Assembly (NCBI RefSeq): GCF_017744115.1
Contig: NZ_JAGHQW010000002.1
Span: 1 to 64,000 of the forward strand
Length of the DNA stretch: 64,000 nt
Reading direction: 5' to 3'
Origin: Salinisphaera sp. G21_0
Lineage (GTDB): Bacteria > Pseudomonadota > Gammaproteobacteria > Pseudomonadales > Endozoicomonadaceae
Part shown: piece after piece, positions 18,936 to 27,730 of the stretch
Layout: each line of letters starts with the position of its first letter
Numbering within the stretch: position 1 is the stretch's first letter
Position numbers and translations under genes: made by a program
Notes under the pieces: model-generated
The model's database searches: none
The model's input: the letters and a program-made list of their open reading frames with translations, nothing else
Told to the model about the DNA's origin: nothing

Positions 18936-19055
18936 GCTGTTGGTCTTTTTAGCGCGGGTAATCAACCAAGCATAGACGAACACACAGCGGTTACGCCCCA
19001 TTCAATAAGCGGTACAATCAGACCAGACTAACAAAGGCATGGAGTGAATGCTTGC

Positions 19056-19631
19056 ATGAAAACACTGGTTGTTTTTGCCCACCCGGTTCCTGAGAGTTAC
19101 AACGCCAGCATCTTGCAGGTGGTGTCTGATGAGCTGCGGGCAAAATCATTTGAGGTACAAACGCTGGATCTCTATCAGGAAAATTTTGACCCCAGAATGA
19201 GCACCGCCGAGCGAAGAACCTATAAGGACAGGGACAACACCACTACCGTAGAGAAATATGTGCACCAACTGCAATGGGCTGAAGCCCTGATCATGATCTA
19301 TCCCACCTGGTGGATGGGACCACCGGCAATCCTGAAGGGCTGGCTGGATCGAGTCTGGCTTCCCTCTGTCGTGGCCGATTTTGGCCCGGATGGGGTAAAG
19401 CCAAAGCTAACCAACCTGAAGAAGATTCTGATCATTACCACCCAGGGCGCATCCCGCTGGCGGATGGCCCTGATCGGTAACCCACCCCGCAAAATGATGA
19501 AACTGAGCCTGAAGGCCGTCACCCAATGCCGGGATATTGACTGGCTGACTCTGTACCGCATGGATAAGATTGCCAAACCCCGGTTAAGCCAGTTCCTGGA
19601 CAGAGTCCGCCAGAAAATCAAACACTTTTAG
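19056..19631 (+). CDS. NAD(P)H-dependent quinone reductase, flavodoxin-like fold
   Basis: A 191-residue cytoplasmic flavoprotein of the KefF/MdaB/DT-diaphorase type. It begins with the FMN/FAD phosphate-binding region VVFAHPVPESYNASI and has the family's YPTWWMGPPAILKGWLDRV signature (about residues 81-99). It probably performs two-electron reduction of quinones or regulates a Kef-type potassium channel; no kef gene is adjacent. GGAG about ten bases upstream supports ATG 19056. Its end overlaps the end of apbC by four bases (convergent). Confidence 0.82.
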   Translation: MKTLVVFAHPVPESYNASILQVVSDELRAKSFEVQTLDLYQENFDPRMSTAERRTYKDRDNTTTVEKYVHQLQWAEALIMIYPTWWMGPPAILKGWLDRVWLPSVVADFGPDGVKPKLTNLKKILIITTQGASRWRMALIGNPPRKMMKLSLKAVTQCRDIDWLTLYRMDKIAKPRLSQFLDRVRQKIKHF

Positions 19632-20719
19632 TCATCCACCACTGACAGGGATGGCACGGCCGGGGCCTGCTGATGACGTAACCACAGTTTTGCCGTCATA
19701 TGCCTGGCCATATCCCGGTAGATCATGGCGATCTGTGATTCTGGTTCGGAAACAACCGTAGGCGCGCCCTGGTCTGCCTGTTCACGAATCATCATGGAGA
19801 GGGGCAGGGAGCCCAAAAGGTCGATTTCAAACTGCTCAGCGATACGGCTCCCCCCACCTTCACCAAACAAATGCTCGGAATGGCCACAGTTTGAGCAGAT
19901 ATGAACCGCCATATTTTCCACCACGCCCAGAACCGGCACACCAACCTTGCGGAACATCTCCACACCTTTTCTGGCATCAATCAGCGCCAGATCCTGAGGT
20001 GTTGTCACCACCACACTGCCGGAAACCGGAATTTTCTGAGCCAGGGTTAATTGAATGTCACCGGTGCCCGGAGGCAGGTCAATCACCAGGTAATCCAGGT
20101 CATGCCACATCGTCTGAGTCAGCAACTGAATCAGCGCACCACTGACCATGGGGCCACGCCATACCACAGGGGTATCTTCGGTCACCAGAAACGCCATGGA
20201 CATCACCTGAATACCATGGGCCTCAATGGGCACGAAAAATTTCTCATTCTTCACATCCGGCCGGGTGCCATCGGCAATGCCAAACATCTGTCCCATACTC
20301 GGGCCATAGATATCGGCATCCAGAATACCCACCCGCGCACCTTCTGCCGCCAGCGCCAGTGCCAGGTTCGCTGCGGTGGTGGATTTACCCACCCCACCTT
20401 TACCGGAAGCCACGGCAATGATGTTCTTCACACCGGCCATGGTTTCCAGCTCACCCTGAACCGGTGCCGGATCCACTTGCCAGTTGACCGAAACATCCAC
20501 CGACGCAACGCCATCGACATCTTCGATTTTACTGGCCAGTATCTGGGCCACCCCATGACACAGGCCTTTGGCCGGGTAACCCAGCACCAGTGAAGCGTTG
20601 ACGTTGCCATTGTCAATGTTCAGGGATTCAAGACAGCCAGCATCCAGCAAATTATTTTTCAGGTAAGGGTCCTGATAGCTGCGGATCGCCGCTTCAATAT
20701 CGGCTCGGCTTGGATTCAT
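19628..20719 (-). CDS. apbC: Iron-sulfur cluster carrier ATPase ApbC/Mrp
   Basis: A 363-residue P-loop ATPase that carries and transfers Fe-S clusters in the cytoplasm. It has an N-terminal MIP18-type (DUF59) domain (about 1-85), the deviant Walker A GKGGVGKST (about 106-114), LDADIYGPS, DLPPGTGD, and a cluster-binding CSNC near residue 275. I use ATG 20719 with GGAG seven bases upstream; a GTG two codons earlier also exists. In many gammaproteobacteria apbC and metG are divergent neighbours; here about 3.9 kb of other genes separate them. Confidence 0.93.
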   Translation of the reverse strand: MNPSRADIEAAIRSYQDPYLKNNLLDAGCLESLNIDNGNVNASLVLGYPAKGLCHGVAQILASKIEDVDGVASVDVSVNWQVDPAPVQGELETMAGVKNIIAVASGKGGVGKSTTAANLALALAAEGARVGILDADIYGPSMGQMFGIADGTRPDVKNEKFFVPIEAHGIQVMSMAFLVTEDTPVVWRGPMVSGALIQLLTQTMWHDLDYLVIDLPPGTGDIQLTLAQKIPVSGSVVVTTPQDLALIDARKGVEMFRKVGVPVLGVVENMAVHICSNCGHSEHLFGEGGGSRIAEQFEIDLLGSLPLSMMIREQADQGAPTVVSEPESQIAMIYRDMARHMTAKLWLRHQQAPAVPSLSVVDD

Positions 20720-20893
20720 GGCCACACTCCAGTCGGCGGGAAAATAATATTCGGTTTAATAAGGGTTTGAGGAGAGAAATTCAAGAGGCACGCTTTTCGC
20801 ACACATCACCGCCGCAGGATTTACTGCAAATACAGTAGTCAGTCGATTCGCGGAGTTCAGGGTGCCCTGCATTTCATCAGGGATGATTCAGTA

Positions 20894-21694
20894 TCAGCCC
20901 TGGTCAAACACTTTCCTTAACCGATCCCGGGCTGATGCCCCATTATCCGGATCAATACCCTGAGAAATCATTGTCTCCCGCTGATGCTGTTGCGCCGCCT
21001 CTTCTGCCAGACGGGTGACTTCTTTACTGCGACTATCTTCAATCCCTTTCAGGATACTGGCCTCCAGATCTTCACCTTCCAGTACCCGGTTACAGAGTAT
21101 TTCATAGTTTCGCTCAAATACCGGAAAAGCGATCCGTTGTTCCTCACTGCGCAGCATCATCCAACCGGTTTCACGGGCGGCAAGATAAACCGCAATATGC
21201 GACCATGGATATTCTCTGTGCTGTTGCGGGGCATAACAGGCCTCATAATAAGCCTGCAGGGGCTCTTTTAACCCCACTTCATCGTATCGCAGCTTGCACA
21301 GCTCACGGATATCACTGAGATCGGGAAAAAATTTAACGGTATCCAGCGCCTTTTTTGCCGCCATCAAAATACGACGGGGGCTGAATTCCTGCAGAGAGTT
21401 TTTCCAGACCCGCTTGGCACGGATGATATCTTCATGGGTTTGGAAAGCCCGCTTGAACTTCAGGGGATAGGCATCTTCCAGCAGCGTGAAAACCGCATTA
21501 ATGGCATCAACATGATCGGCCCCGGAACGGGCCTGTTGCGTACCAGGGCCAGAGGCTGCCTGATCACAGGCCGCAGGCGTTTGTTGAGCGATGGACAGCT
21601 GCTCACTCGCCGTCTTCGAACTGGAAGCCGTCGTCCCAGCTCCGGTCTGTAAGCTTTTCAGCTGTTGATCGATGAGATCTTTGCCCTGTTTCAC
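20894..21694 (-). CDS. Phage-type replication protein P-like
   Basis: About 266 residues. The N-terminal 65 or so are Ser/Thr/Gln-rich. The rest resembles phage lambda P-like replication proteins (INAVFTLLEDAYPLKFKRAF, then LKEPLQAYYEACYAP, EYPWSHIAVYLAARETGWM). P proteins recruit the replicative helicase to an origin. I start at GTG 21694, which has GGA upstream, so the gene overlaps the DnaT-like gene by about 92 bp in another frame; the start is uncertain. The C-terminal 60 residues are charged and helical. Together with the DnaT-like protein it forms a primosome-loading pair of phage or plasmid type. Confidence 0.7.
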   Translation of the reverse strand: MKQGKDLIDQQLKSLQTGAGTTASSSKTASEQLSIAQQTPAACDQAASGPGTQQARSGADHVDAINAVFTLLEDAYPLKFKRAFQTHEDIIRAKRVWKNSLQEFSPRRILMAAKKALDTVKFFPDLSDIRELCKLRYDEVGLKEPLQAYYEACYAPQQHREYPWSHIAVYLAARETGWMMLRSEEQRIAFPVFERNYEILCNRVLEGEDLEASILKGIEDSRSKEVTRLAEEAAQQHQRETMISQGIDPDNGASARDRLRKVFDQG

Positions 21695-22031
21695 TTTGAT
21701 TCCGCTTCCACTGGTAAATGACGTGGGATTTGAACTTGTTCTGCCAGGCTTTTCGCGCCTCACCCGTCTCATGCCAGTACAACTTGAAATCAACCAGCTG
21801 GGTAGCAATAAATTCCAGGGGTATCCCCTGATGGGCCTGGAGAAACTCCAGAATTTCCCGGGATGGAGCAAAATCTTCCGGCAAGGGCTGAACCCGGGCA
21901 CCCTCACGGATCACAGGCTGAGCCTGACCAAACACAGGATGCTCTTCCTGCTTGCGGGTATCCGGCTCGATTTCCCAGGGTAATGCGCCCGCATTGCGCC
22001 GGCGAATGTAATGTTTGTTCTCGTCAGTCAT
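21603..22031 (-). CDS. DnaT-like primosomal protein
   Basis: A 142-residue protein. After a basic N-terminus (YIRRRNAGALPWEIEPD), residues about 50-115 match the DnaT single-strand-binding domain: FAPSREILEFLQAHQGIPLE, QLVDFKLYWHETGEARKAWQ, NKFKSHVIYQWKR. DnaT helps load the replicative helicase in replication restart. Its 3-prime end overlaps the P-like gene. It stands alone with that gene, without dnaC, integrase or capsid genes. Confidence 0.8.
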   Translation of the reverse strand: MTDENKHYIRRRNAGALPWEIEPDTRKQEEHPVFGQAQPVIREGARVQPLPEDFAPSREILEFLQAHQGIPLEFIATQLVDFKLYWHETGEARKAWQNKFKSHVIYQWKRNQSETGQRSHRSTAEKLTDRSWDDGFQFEDGE

Positions 22032-22533
22032 GTAATCAACAATACCTGCCTTCCCGTTTCTGGTCTAGCTTGATCAATGATATCACCCTGTTTGCCATAC
22101 GGTTTCGTCAACACAGAAAAAGCGGCACAGGAATAACCATCGTCAGCCCGGACAGGGAAGTTTGCTGCTGAAGCCATGACATGGCAATGAGTAAAGGACA
22201 CAAAAACCATCAGCACTGCCCCATGATCAATTAGCGCACTCGAACCAGAGTGCTTGTGAGGCCCGAAGGTCGCCTGATGAATGCAAGCCCATGTCTTGTT
22301 GACATTATTTTATCAACGATTGCCTCGAAACATAATTAAAAAATTCATGATACAAAACCATCTTTGTACGGCCGTAGATCACTAATATAATCATCAGTTG
22401 CAAAAATTAGCGCCTTGATTTCAAAAGAATTAAAAAATACGAATATTTATTTAGCGATAAAATAGTCAACTCAGGAAACTTTCAAAGGGTCTCAATGATC
22501 TGAAGAGGAGGTTTTTTAATCAGGAGAGTGAGA
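22032..22533. other. Gene-free region between the DnaT-like gene and the PST-rich protein
   Basis: The left half has no supportable gene; a 62-codon minus-strand frame ending at 22028 has no recognisable content. GCACTC...GAGTGC at about 22236-22253 is a small hairpin. From about 22300 to 22500 the DNA is strongly AT-rich and likely holds the promoter of the downstream gene. Confidence 0.4.
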
Positions 22534-24426
22534 ATGGACCTACAATACCCAGGTTCAGGTTACGATCATACAATCCACAGTCCCCGTGAGCAGAACCTTC
22601 CCCATTCGCCCACTGCGTCGTCCAGGGAAGAAGCAAAAACGCTTTACCACGGTATGAAGACTGCTAAATTCTCGCCTGATTCTGATACTCTGCAACTCGC
22701 TTCTCACCTGCATCCCTCAGGAGAGGAACATGCCAAACAGCTTCCGACCAGAAAGCGAACAATCCCGGATCAACACTCTCCGTCAGCTTTCACCCTGAAC
22801 ACCAATAAGGAGAGCAACAGCCAGTCGTTTTCTGCCCTTATCGCCAGGGCAGAAGAACAGGCTGAACGTTTAAGGGTTTTATTAGAAGGACACACAGCGT
22901 CGCTGCCACGTTTAACCTCCACTAAACGGGAGCATCGTGCTGATCAGCCTCAATCCCCACTCAGCAGCCACCCGCCCCAACAGGCCAGGGCAACTGAAAT
23001 TAAACCAATACTCCAACAGAGCCTCAAAACACAAATCACTGAACCGGACATCACTGGGCAGTCATCATCAGAAACACGGGCGGGACTCACCGTTCTGGAT
23101 GATCCAGCTGCTGACTCTGCATTTGAACAGCCTGATGTCGGCACTGTGGAAGCACCATCAGGCTCAACGGACAGCGCTTTACAAAACCAGCTCTCACAGG
23201 ATGACCAACCCAGTACCTCCTCATCCGCATCTCCTACAGAAGGTGTCTATGAAATTCAGGAATATCCAGTTGATGTAGAGAAAGACCAGGGATCACCAGG
23301 AAGTGCCGTGGAGCAGTTTGTAACCACTCATGAGTTTTTCAATCAAGAACAGTATCAATCAGGGCCTGAAACCAGCGGCAGTAAAGATAGTGGTCATCTC
23401 GAAGATGAAGTCATAACCAGAGATTCTGCGAGTTATTTGCCGCCTATGGATATCAGAACCGGACCACCAGCAGCAGATCAGAATCCGATTACCCAAACCA
23501 TAACGCACAGCCTTGAAAGTAAAGTGAGTGAGTTGGAAATAAGTGGGGCTGATAAAGAAGATGACGATGCAACCTCAATCGATGCAACAGCAATCAATGA
23601 CAAACCTGAGAAAACGGGCACCCAACCGGATAAAGCCTCAGTTCTCCCATCGTTGAGTGATTCTGCCACAGAGACTGACATTTTGGCTGAAGCCAAATTG
23701 AGCCCGAAAAATGAGGATGATATTCAGCTAACCTCCGAATCAGTGCAAAAAGAAAAGCCTGCCTACAAGACACTCACAATAAGTGTTATATCTGTGGCCA
23801 CCCCCCACCTTAAACCAGCAAAAAAAACACCTGAAAGACTGGACACCAATCAAAACACCAGGGCTCAGGATACCGTAGTCCCAACAGCCAGAAAAAAGTC
23901 GGTTAGATGGGCCGCACCGGTGGAACAAAATCCCCCCTCCTCCGTTCAAACAGAAACACAAAAACCGCAGGCAGAACCATTGAGAACCGGGTCCGCATCC
24001 ATTTCCAGCCCGGCAAAGCCTGTTATCGAAGCAAAAAAAGCAGCAACCGTGGGTACGCCATTGCCATTATCTGACGGACCTCGCACTCGCAGTATTAAAA
24101 TCACCTACGAGTACCGAAGGCGACATTACGAAGTTTACAAACAGACGTTTTCGCCAGACACGACCCTGGAAGTTATTCAACAGCGTATGAATGCTGAAAT
24201 CAGCAAATTTAAAAGCTCTGGGTACAAAAGTCAGTACCCCATACGGGCCGAAATCAGCTCTGTGATAAAAGATCTTCCTGATAGCAAAAGAACGATTTCA
24301 GTGGATTTGCCGGGGACCAGGCACGAAGAACATCAAGATTCTGCTGCTACTCCACCCTATGAGCAAAAAACAGCATCACTGCTTGATGAACTGAAAAACG
24401 CTGAAGCCGAGTCGGATTTTTACTAA
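22534..24426 (+). CDS. Long Pro/Ser/Thr/Gln-rich protein of unknown function
   Basis: About 630 residues and not recognised. Residues 1-510 are low-complexity, acidic and rich in Pro, Ser, Thr, Gln and Glu, with no predicted fold. Residues about 520-600 look folded (TRSIKITYEYRRRHYEVYKQ, a helix, YPIRAEISSVIKDLPD), followed by a disordered tail with a short final helix. AGGAG seven bases before ATG 22534 fixes the start. There is no signal peptide. A long disordered arm before one small folded domain is common among bacterial effectors and scaffold proteins, but nothing here shows a function. It sits in the segment between apbC and metG. Confidence 0.6.
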   Translation: MDLQYPGSGYDHTIHSPREQNLPHSPTASSREEAKTLYHGMKTAKFSPDSDTLQLASHLHPSGEEHAKQLPTRKRTIPDQHSPSAFTLNTNKESNSQSFSALIARAEEQAERLRVLLEGHTASLPRLTSTKREHRADQPQSPLSSHPPQQARATEIKPILQQSLKTQITEPDITGQSSSETRAGLTVLDDPAADSAFEQPDVGTVEAPSGSTDSALQNQLSQDDQPSTSSSASPTEGVYEIQEYPVDVEKDQGSPGSAVEQFVTTHEFFNQEQYQSGPETSGSKDSGHLEDEVITRDSASYLPPMDIRTGPPAADQNPITQTITHSLESKVSELEISGADKEDDDATSIDATAINDKPEKTGTQPDKASVLPSLSDSATETDILAEAKLSPKNEDDIQLTSESVQKEKPAYKTLTISVISVATPHLKPAKKTPERLDTNQNTRAQDTVVPTARKKSVRWAAPVEQNPPSSVQTETQKPQAEPLRTGSASISSPAKPVIEAKKAATVGTPLPLSDGPRTRSIKITYEYRRRHYEVYKQTFSPDTTLEVIQQRMNAEISKFKSSGYKSQYPIRAEISSVIKDLPDSKRTISVDLPGTRHEEHQDSAATPPYEQKTASLLDELKNAEAESDFY

Positions 24427-24668
24427 ACGTTGTTATTAAAGTAAAGGGACAGTTACGTACATCTGTCTTTTGCCACCCCGATGGTTATTTTCCTGAAATC
24501 TGATGTCAAAGGACTGATCAGATATTCAGGAACACCAATAAGTAGTTAACCAGCAGGGAGGTAAATGATTATCGTCAACGATGGAACTTTTCACCAATAG
24601 GCTTTCCTCTGGACAGTTTGTATAATGCCGCATTCCCGTTTTTTATCCGACCATCAAGACAGAATCGC

Positions 24669-26723
24669 ATGAGCCAACGCAAAATACTTGTCACCAGCGC
24701 CCTGCCCTATGCCAACGGCCCTCTGCACATGGGGCATCTGGTGGAATATATCCAGACTGATATCTGGGTTCGTTTCCAGAAACTGTCTGGCAACCAATGC
24801 ACCTACGTTTGTGCTGATGATGCCCACGGCACTGCCATCAGCCTCCATGCGGAAAAACAGGGCATCTCACCGGAAGAGTCCGTGGCTCGCATTAACATCG
24901 AACGGGTTCGCGATTTTGGTGAGTTCCATGTGGCGTTTGATAATTACCACTCCACCCACTCAGAAGAGAACCGCAAGCGCTCAGAAGCGATTTACCTGGC
25001 TCTGAAGGAAAAAGGCCATATTGTCAGTCGCAATATCATTCAGGCTTATGATCCTGAAAAACAGATGTTTCTGGCCGACCGTTACATCAAGGGTGACTGC
25101 CCGAAATGTGGTGCCTCTGATCAGTATGGCGACAACTGTGAAGCCTGTGGAGCGACCTACTCACCGGCAGAACTGAAAAACGCCCGGTCAGCCATTTCCG
25201 GTGCCGCTCCCGTTGACAAAGAGAGTGAACATTTCTTCTTTAAGCTCTCGGATTTTGCTGACTTCCTGAAGCAGTGGACCCGCTCTGGCACCATCTCCGA
25301 GGAAATTGCCAACAAACTGGCTGAGTGGCTGGATGCCGGCCTGCAGGACTGGGACATCTCCCGTGATGCGCCTTACTTCGGCTTTGAAATCCCCGGAGAA
25401 ACCGGTAAATACTTCTATGTATGGCTGGATGCGCCCATTGGTTATATGGCGGCATTTGAAAACCTCTGCCAGCGCCGCGATGACCTGAACTTTGATGAGT
25501 ACTGGCAAAAAGACAGCCAGTGCGAGGTACATCACTTTATTGGCAAAGATATTGTCAACTTCCACTGCCTGTTCTGGCCTGCCATGCTCCACGGTACCAG
25601 CTATCGCACCCCAACCCGTGTGAATGTGCATGGCTATCTGACCATCAACGGTGAAAAGATGTCCAAGTCCCGTGGCACATTCATCACCGCCCGTACTTAC
25701 CTGGAACACCTGGACCCTGAGTATCTGCGTTATTACTACGCCGCCAAACTCTCCAACCGTATCGATGACCTTGACCTGAATACCGATGACTTTATCCAAC
25801 GGGTAAACTCGGATCTGGTGGGCAAGGTGGTCAATATTGCCAGCCGTAATGCCGGTTTTATCAATAAGCGTTTTGGCGGCAGGCTTTCTTCTGATAACAG
25901 TGCACCAGAACTCACTGCCGACTTCCAGGAAGCGGCACAGCGTATTGCCGGGCACTATGAAGGTCGCGAATTTGGCAAGGCGATGCGTGAGATCATGGCG
26001 CTGGCAGACAAAGCCAATGCCTGGATTGACGAAGTGAAGCCATGGGTGGTTGCCAAAGAACAGGGCAAGGACCAGGTTCTGCATGACAGCTGCAGCACCG
26101 GCATCAACCTGTTCCGACTGCTGATGATCTACCTCAAGCCGGTACTGCCAGCCATGACGGTGAAAGCGGAGGCCTTCCTCAATGTTGCCCCTCTCACCTG
26201 GCAGGACAGCCAGACGCTGCTCCTGGATCACAACGTTAATAAATTTGAACCATTGATGACCCGTGTCGAAGCCGATAAAGTAGCGTCCATGATCGAAGCC
26301 AGTAAGGAGGTCCTGGCCCAGATGGAATCATCCAATAAGCCAGCTGAAACGTCTTCTGTTTCTTCTGAATGGTTAGAGAAAGATCCTGTTGCTGACGAAA
26401 TCACCTTTGATGACTTCGCCAGGGTCGATCTGCGTATCGCCAGAATTGTCAACGCCGAACTGGTGGAAGGGGCGGGCAAGCTGCTGCGTCTGACTCTGGA
26501 TATTGGCGAACCCGAGCCTCGCAATGTCTTTGCCGGCATCAAGTCTGCCTATGCACCAGAAGCCCTGGTGGGCAAACATACCGTTATGGTGGCCAATCTG
26601 GCTCCACGTAAAATGAAGTTTGGTGTGAGCGAAGGCATGGTATTGGCCGCAGGCCCCGGCGGTAAGGATCTGTGGATTCTTGAACCTCACGAAGGTGCCC
26701 AGCCTGGCATGCGTGTGATGTAA
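24669..26723 (+). CDS. metG: Methionyl-tRNA synthetase
   Basis: Charges tRNA-Met with methionine. The product is 684 residues, the long form. The HIGH-type motif is [11 protein letters not shown] (about 14-24), the zinc knuckle has CPKC and CEAC (about 143-162), KMSKS lies near residue 335 ([10 protein letters not shown]), and the C-terminal EMAP/Trbp111-type tRNA-binding domain (about 580-684) has DLRIARIV and [17 protein letters not shown] 24669 gives the standard start [17 protein letters not shown]. It is probably monocistronic; a GC hairpin follows. Confidence 0.97.
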   Translation: MSQRKILVTSALPYANGPLHMGHLVEYIQTDIWVRFQKLSGNQCTYVCADDAHGTAISLHAEKQGISPEESVARINIERVRDFGEFHVAFDNYHSTHSEENRKRSEAIYLALKEKGHIVSRNIIQAYDPEKQMFLADRYIKGDCPKCGASDQYGDNCEACGATYSPAELKNARSAISGAAPVDKESEHFFFKLSDFADFLKQWTRSGTISEEIANKLAEWLDAGLQDWDISRDAPYFGFEIPGETGKYFYVWLDAPIGYMAAFENLCQRRDDLNFDEYWQKDSQCEVHHFIGKDIVNFHCLFWPAMLHGTSYRTPTRVNVHGYLTINGEKMSKSRGTFITARTYLEHLDPEYLRYYYAAKLSNRIDDLDLNTDDFIQRVNSDLVGKVVNIASRNAGFINKRFGGRLSSDNSAPELTADFQEAAQRIAGHYEGREFGKAMREIMALADKANAWIDEVKPWVVAKEQGKDQVLHDSCSTGINLFRLLMIYLKPVLPAMTVKAEAFLNVAPLTWQDSQTLLLDHNVNKFEPLMTRVEADKVASMIEASKEVLAQMESSNKPAETSSVSSEWLEKDPVADEITFDDFARVDLRIARIVNAELVEGAGKLLRLTLDIGEPEPRNVFAGIKSAYAPEALVGKHTVMVANLAPRKMKFGVSEGMVLAAGPGGKDLWILEPHEGAQPGMRVM

Positions 26724-26743
26724 TCGTCCTCAGCCGTAGAAAT

Positions 26744-26769
26744 AGAGCGTAGCCCGACAGCTACGCTCT
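26744..26769 (+). terminator. GC-rich hairpin after metG
   Basis: AGAGCGTAGC and GCTACGCTCT form a perfect 10-bp stem with a six-base loop 20 bp after the metG stop. There is no clear T tract, so termination strength is uncertain. Confidence 0.45.
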
Positions 26770-26836
26770 GACGTTCATATCACCGGGCTGATTACAGAAA
26801 GCACCGTTAGTATAATTGACCTAGCCCTGAACAACG

Positions 26837-27245
26837 CTAGCGGGCCGGTATGAACTGGCCATACCCTCTGACTTTACCCAGTTCCGGAGCCAGATTTTCA
26901 TCATCAACGGCAATTTTGCCTTTAATCATGACGTACTGCACAAGACCCGGGCTTCGGTTAACCAATCGGCGAATATCAAAGTTTTCCATTTCTGCCCAGT
27001 GGACTTGTTCCGGGTCCTGCCCGAATGCTTCAGGGTCAATTACCACGATATCCGCTCGATCTCCTTTTCTTATCCGCCCGGCGTCGATACCAAACCATTG
27101 AGCCTGATCCCCGGTAAATCGGTAAAACTTCAGTCTTTTTGTCCAGCCAGCGCGCTGACCGAAAACAGATCGGTAGGTTCTCAAACATCAGCGCATCGAA
27201 AGCCAGTCGTTTTCCCGGTTGCATCCGACAAGGTGATCTCAGCAA
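26837..27245 (-). pseudogene. C-terminal remnant of an amidohydrolase (D-aminoacylase-like)
   Basis: The readable part WFGIDAGRIRKGDRADIVVIDPEAF, then SPGLVQYVMIKGKIAVDD, is the C-terminal end of the amidohydrolase fold, as in N-acyl-D-amino-acid deacylases, ending GQFIPAR at 26837. Upstream, KRLAFDALMFENLP lies in a different frame around 27200-27240. The catalytic metal-binding barrel is gone. It is an inactive fragment. Confidence 0.6.
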
Positions 27246-27377
27246 ATGAAACTGAACCCGATCCTACCAACACGGTCACGCTGGTTCCCACGAACTTTTT
27301 CTTCAGAAATCTGTCTTAAAAGTTTGCTGTTTGACATTCAACAACATACCCAATCACAAACTTAAAGGAATAAGAGT

Positions 27378-27728
27378 ATGCAGAGCCCTAAAATAACAGC
27401 GAACAATGTCGGTGCAGCTTTCGAATTGCAGACTTACGGTAGCAATTCCGGCAACACTTACCTCCTGTTACATGTCTTCCAAGTCCAGGAAGACCGTTAC
27501 CGATTTTTTGCTGGCAAGTCAATCAACGATAAACTCCACAAAGTTCCGGTAACCTTTTCCAGGGCTGACACCTGTCACATTCTTCTACAAAACACCCTCA
27601 CCCAGTATCATGTACGTCCGATCGAAGATATTAAATCCCTGTTCCCTCCGAAAGACTCAAAGCCACCGCACGAGTTAAATCACGCCATTAACAACGATCA
27701 CCCATCCGCTACACCATGGAAGTTTTAA
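27378..27728 (+). CDS. Small protein coupled to the F-box/WD40 gene
   Basis: A 116-residue soluble protein, not recognised. Residues 1-85 look like a mixed alpha/beta domain (TYLLLHVFQVQEDRYRFFAG, then HKVPVTFSRADTCHILLQN); the tail is Pro/His/Asn-rich. AAGGAAT precedes ATG 27378. Its stop (27726-27728) lies two bases before the start of the F-box/WD40 gene, so the two are translationally coupled. A small gene tightly coupled before a large effector-like gene is the layout of secretion chaperones. That is inference from context, with no sequence match. Confidence 0.6.
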   Translation: MQSPKITANNVGAAFELQTYGSNSGNTYLLLHVFQVQEDRYRFFAGKSINDKLHKVPVTFSRADTCHILLQNTLTQYHVRPIEDIKSLFPPKDSKPPHELNHAINNDHPSATPWKF

Positions 27729-27730
27729 AG

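Noticed and set aside
20894..22031. Prophage at the DnaT/P-like genes
   Set aside because: No integrase, terminase, capsid, tail, lysis or repressor gene nearby, and no attachment repeats seen.
22028..22216. 62-codon minus-strand frame overlapping the DnaT-like start
   Set aside because: No ribosome site, no domain and odd composition; considered chance.
25188..26231. 347-codon open frame antisense to metG
   Set aside because: MetG on the plus strand is unambiguous; the antisense frame has no recognisable protein features.
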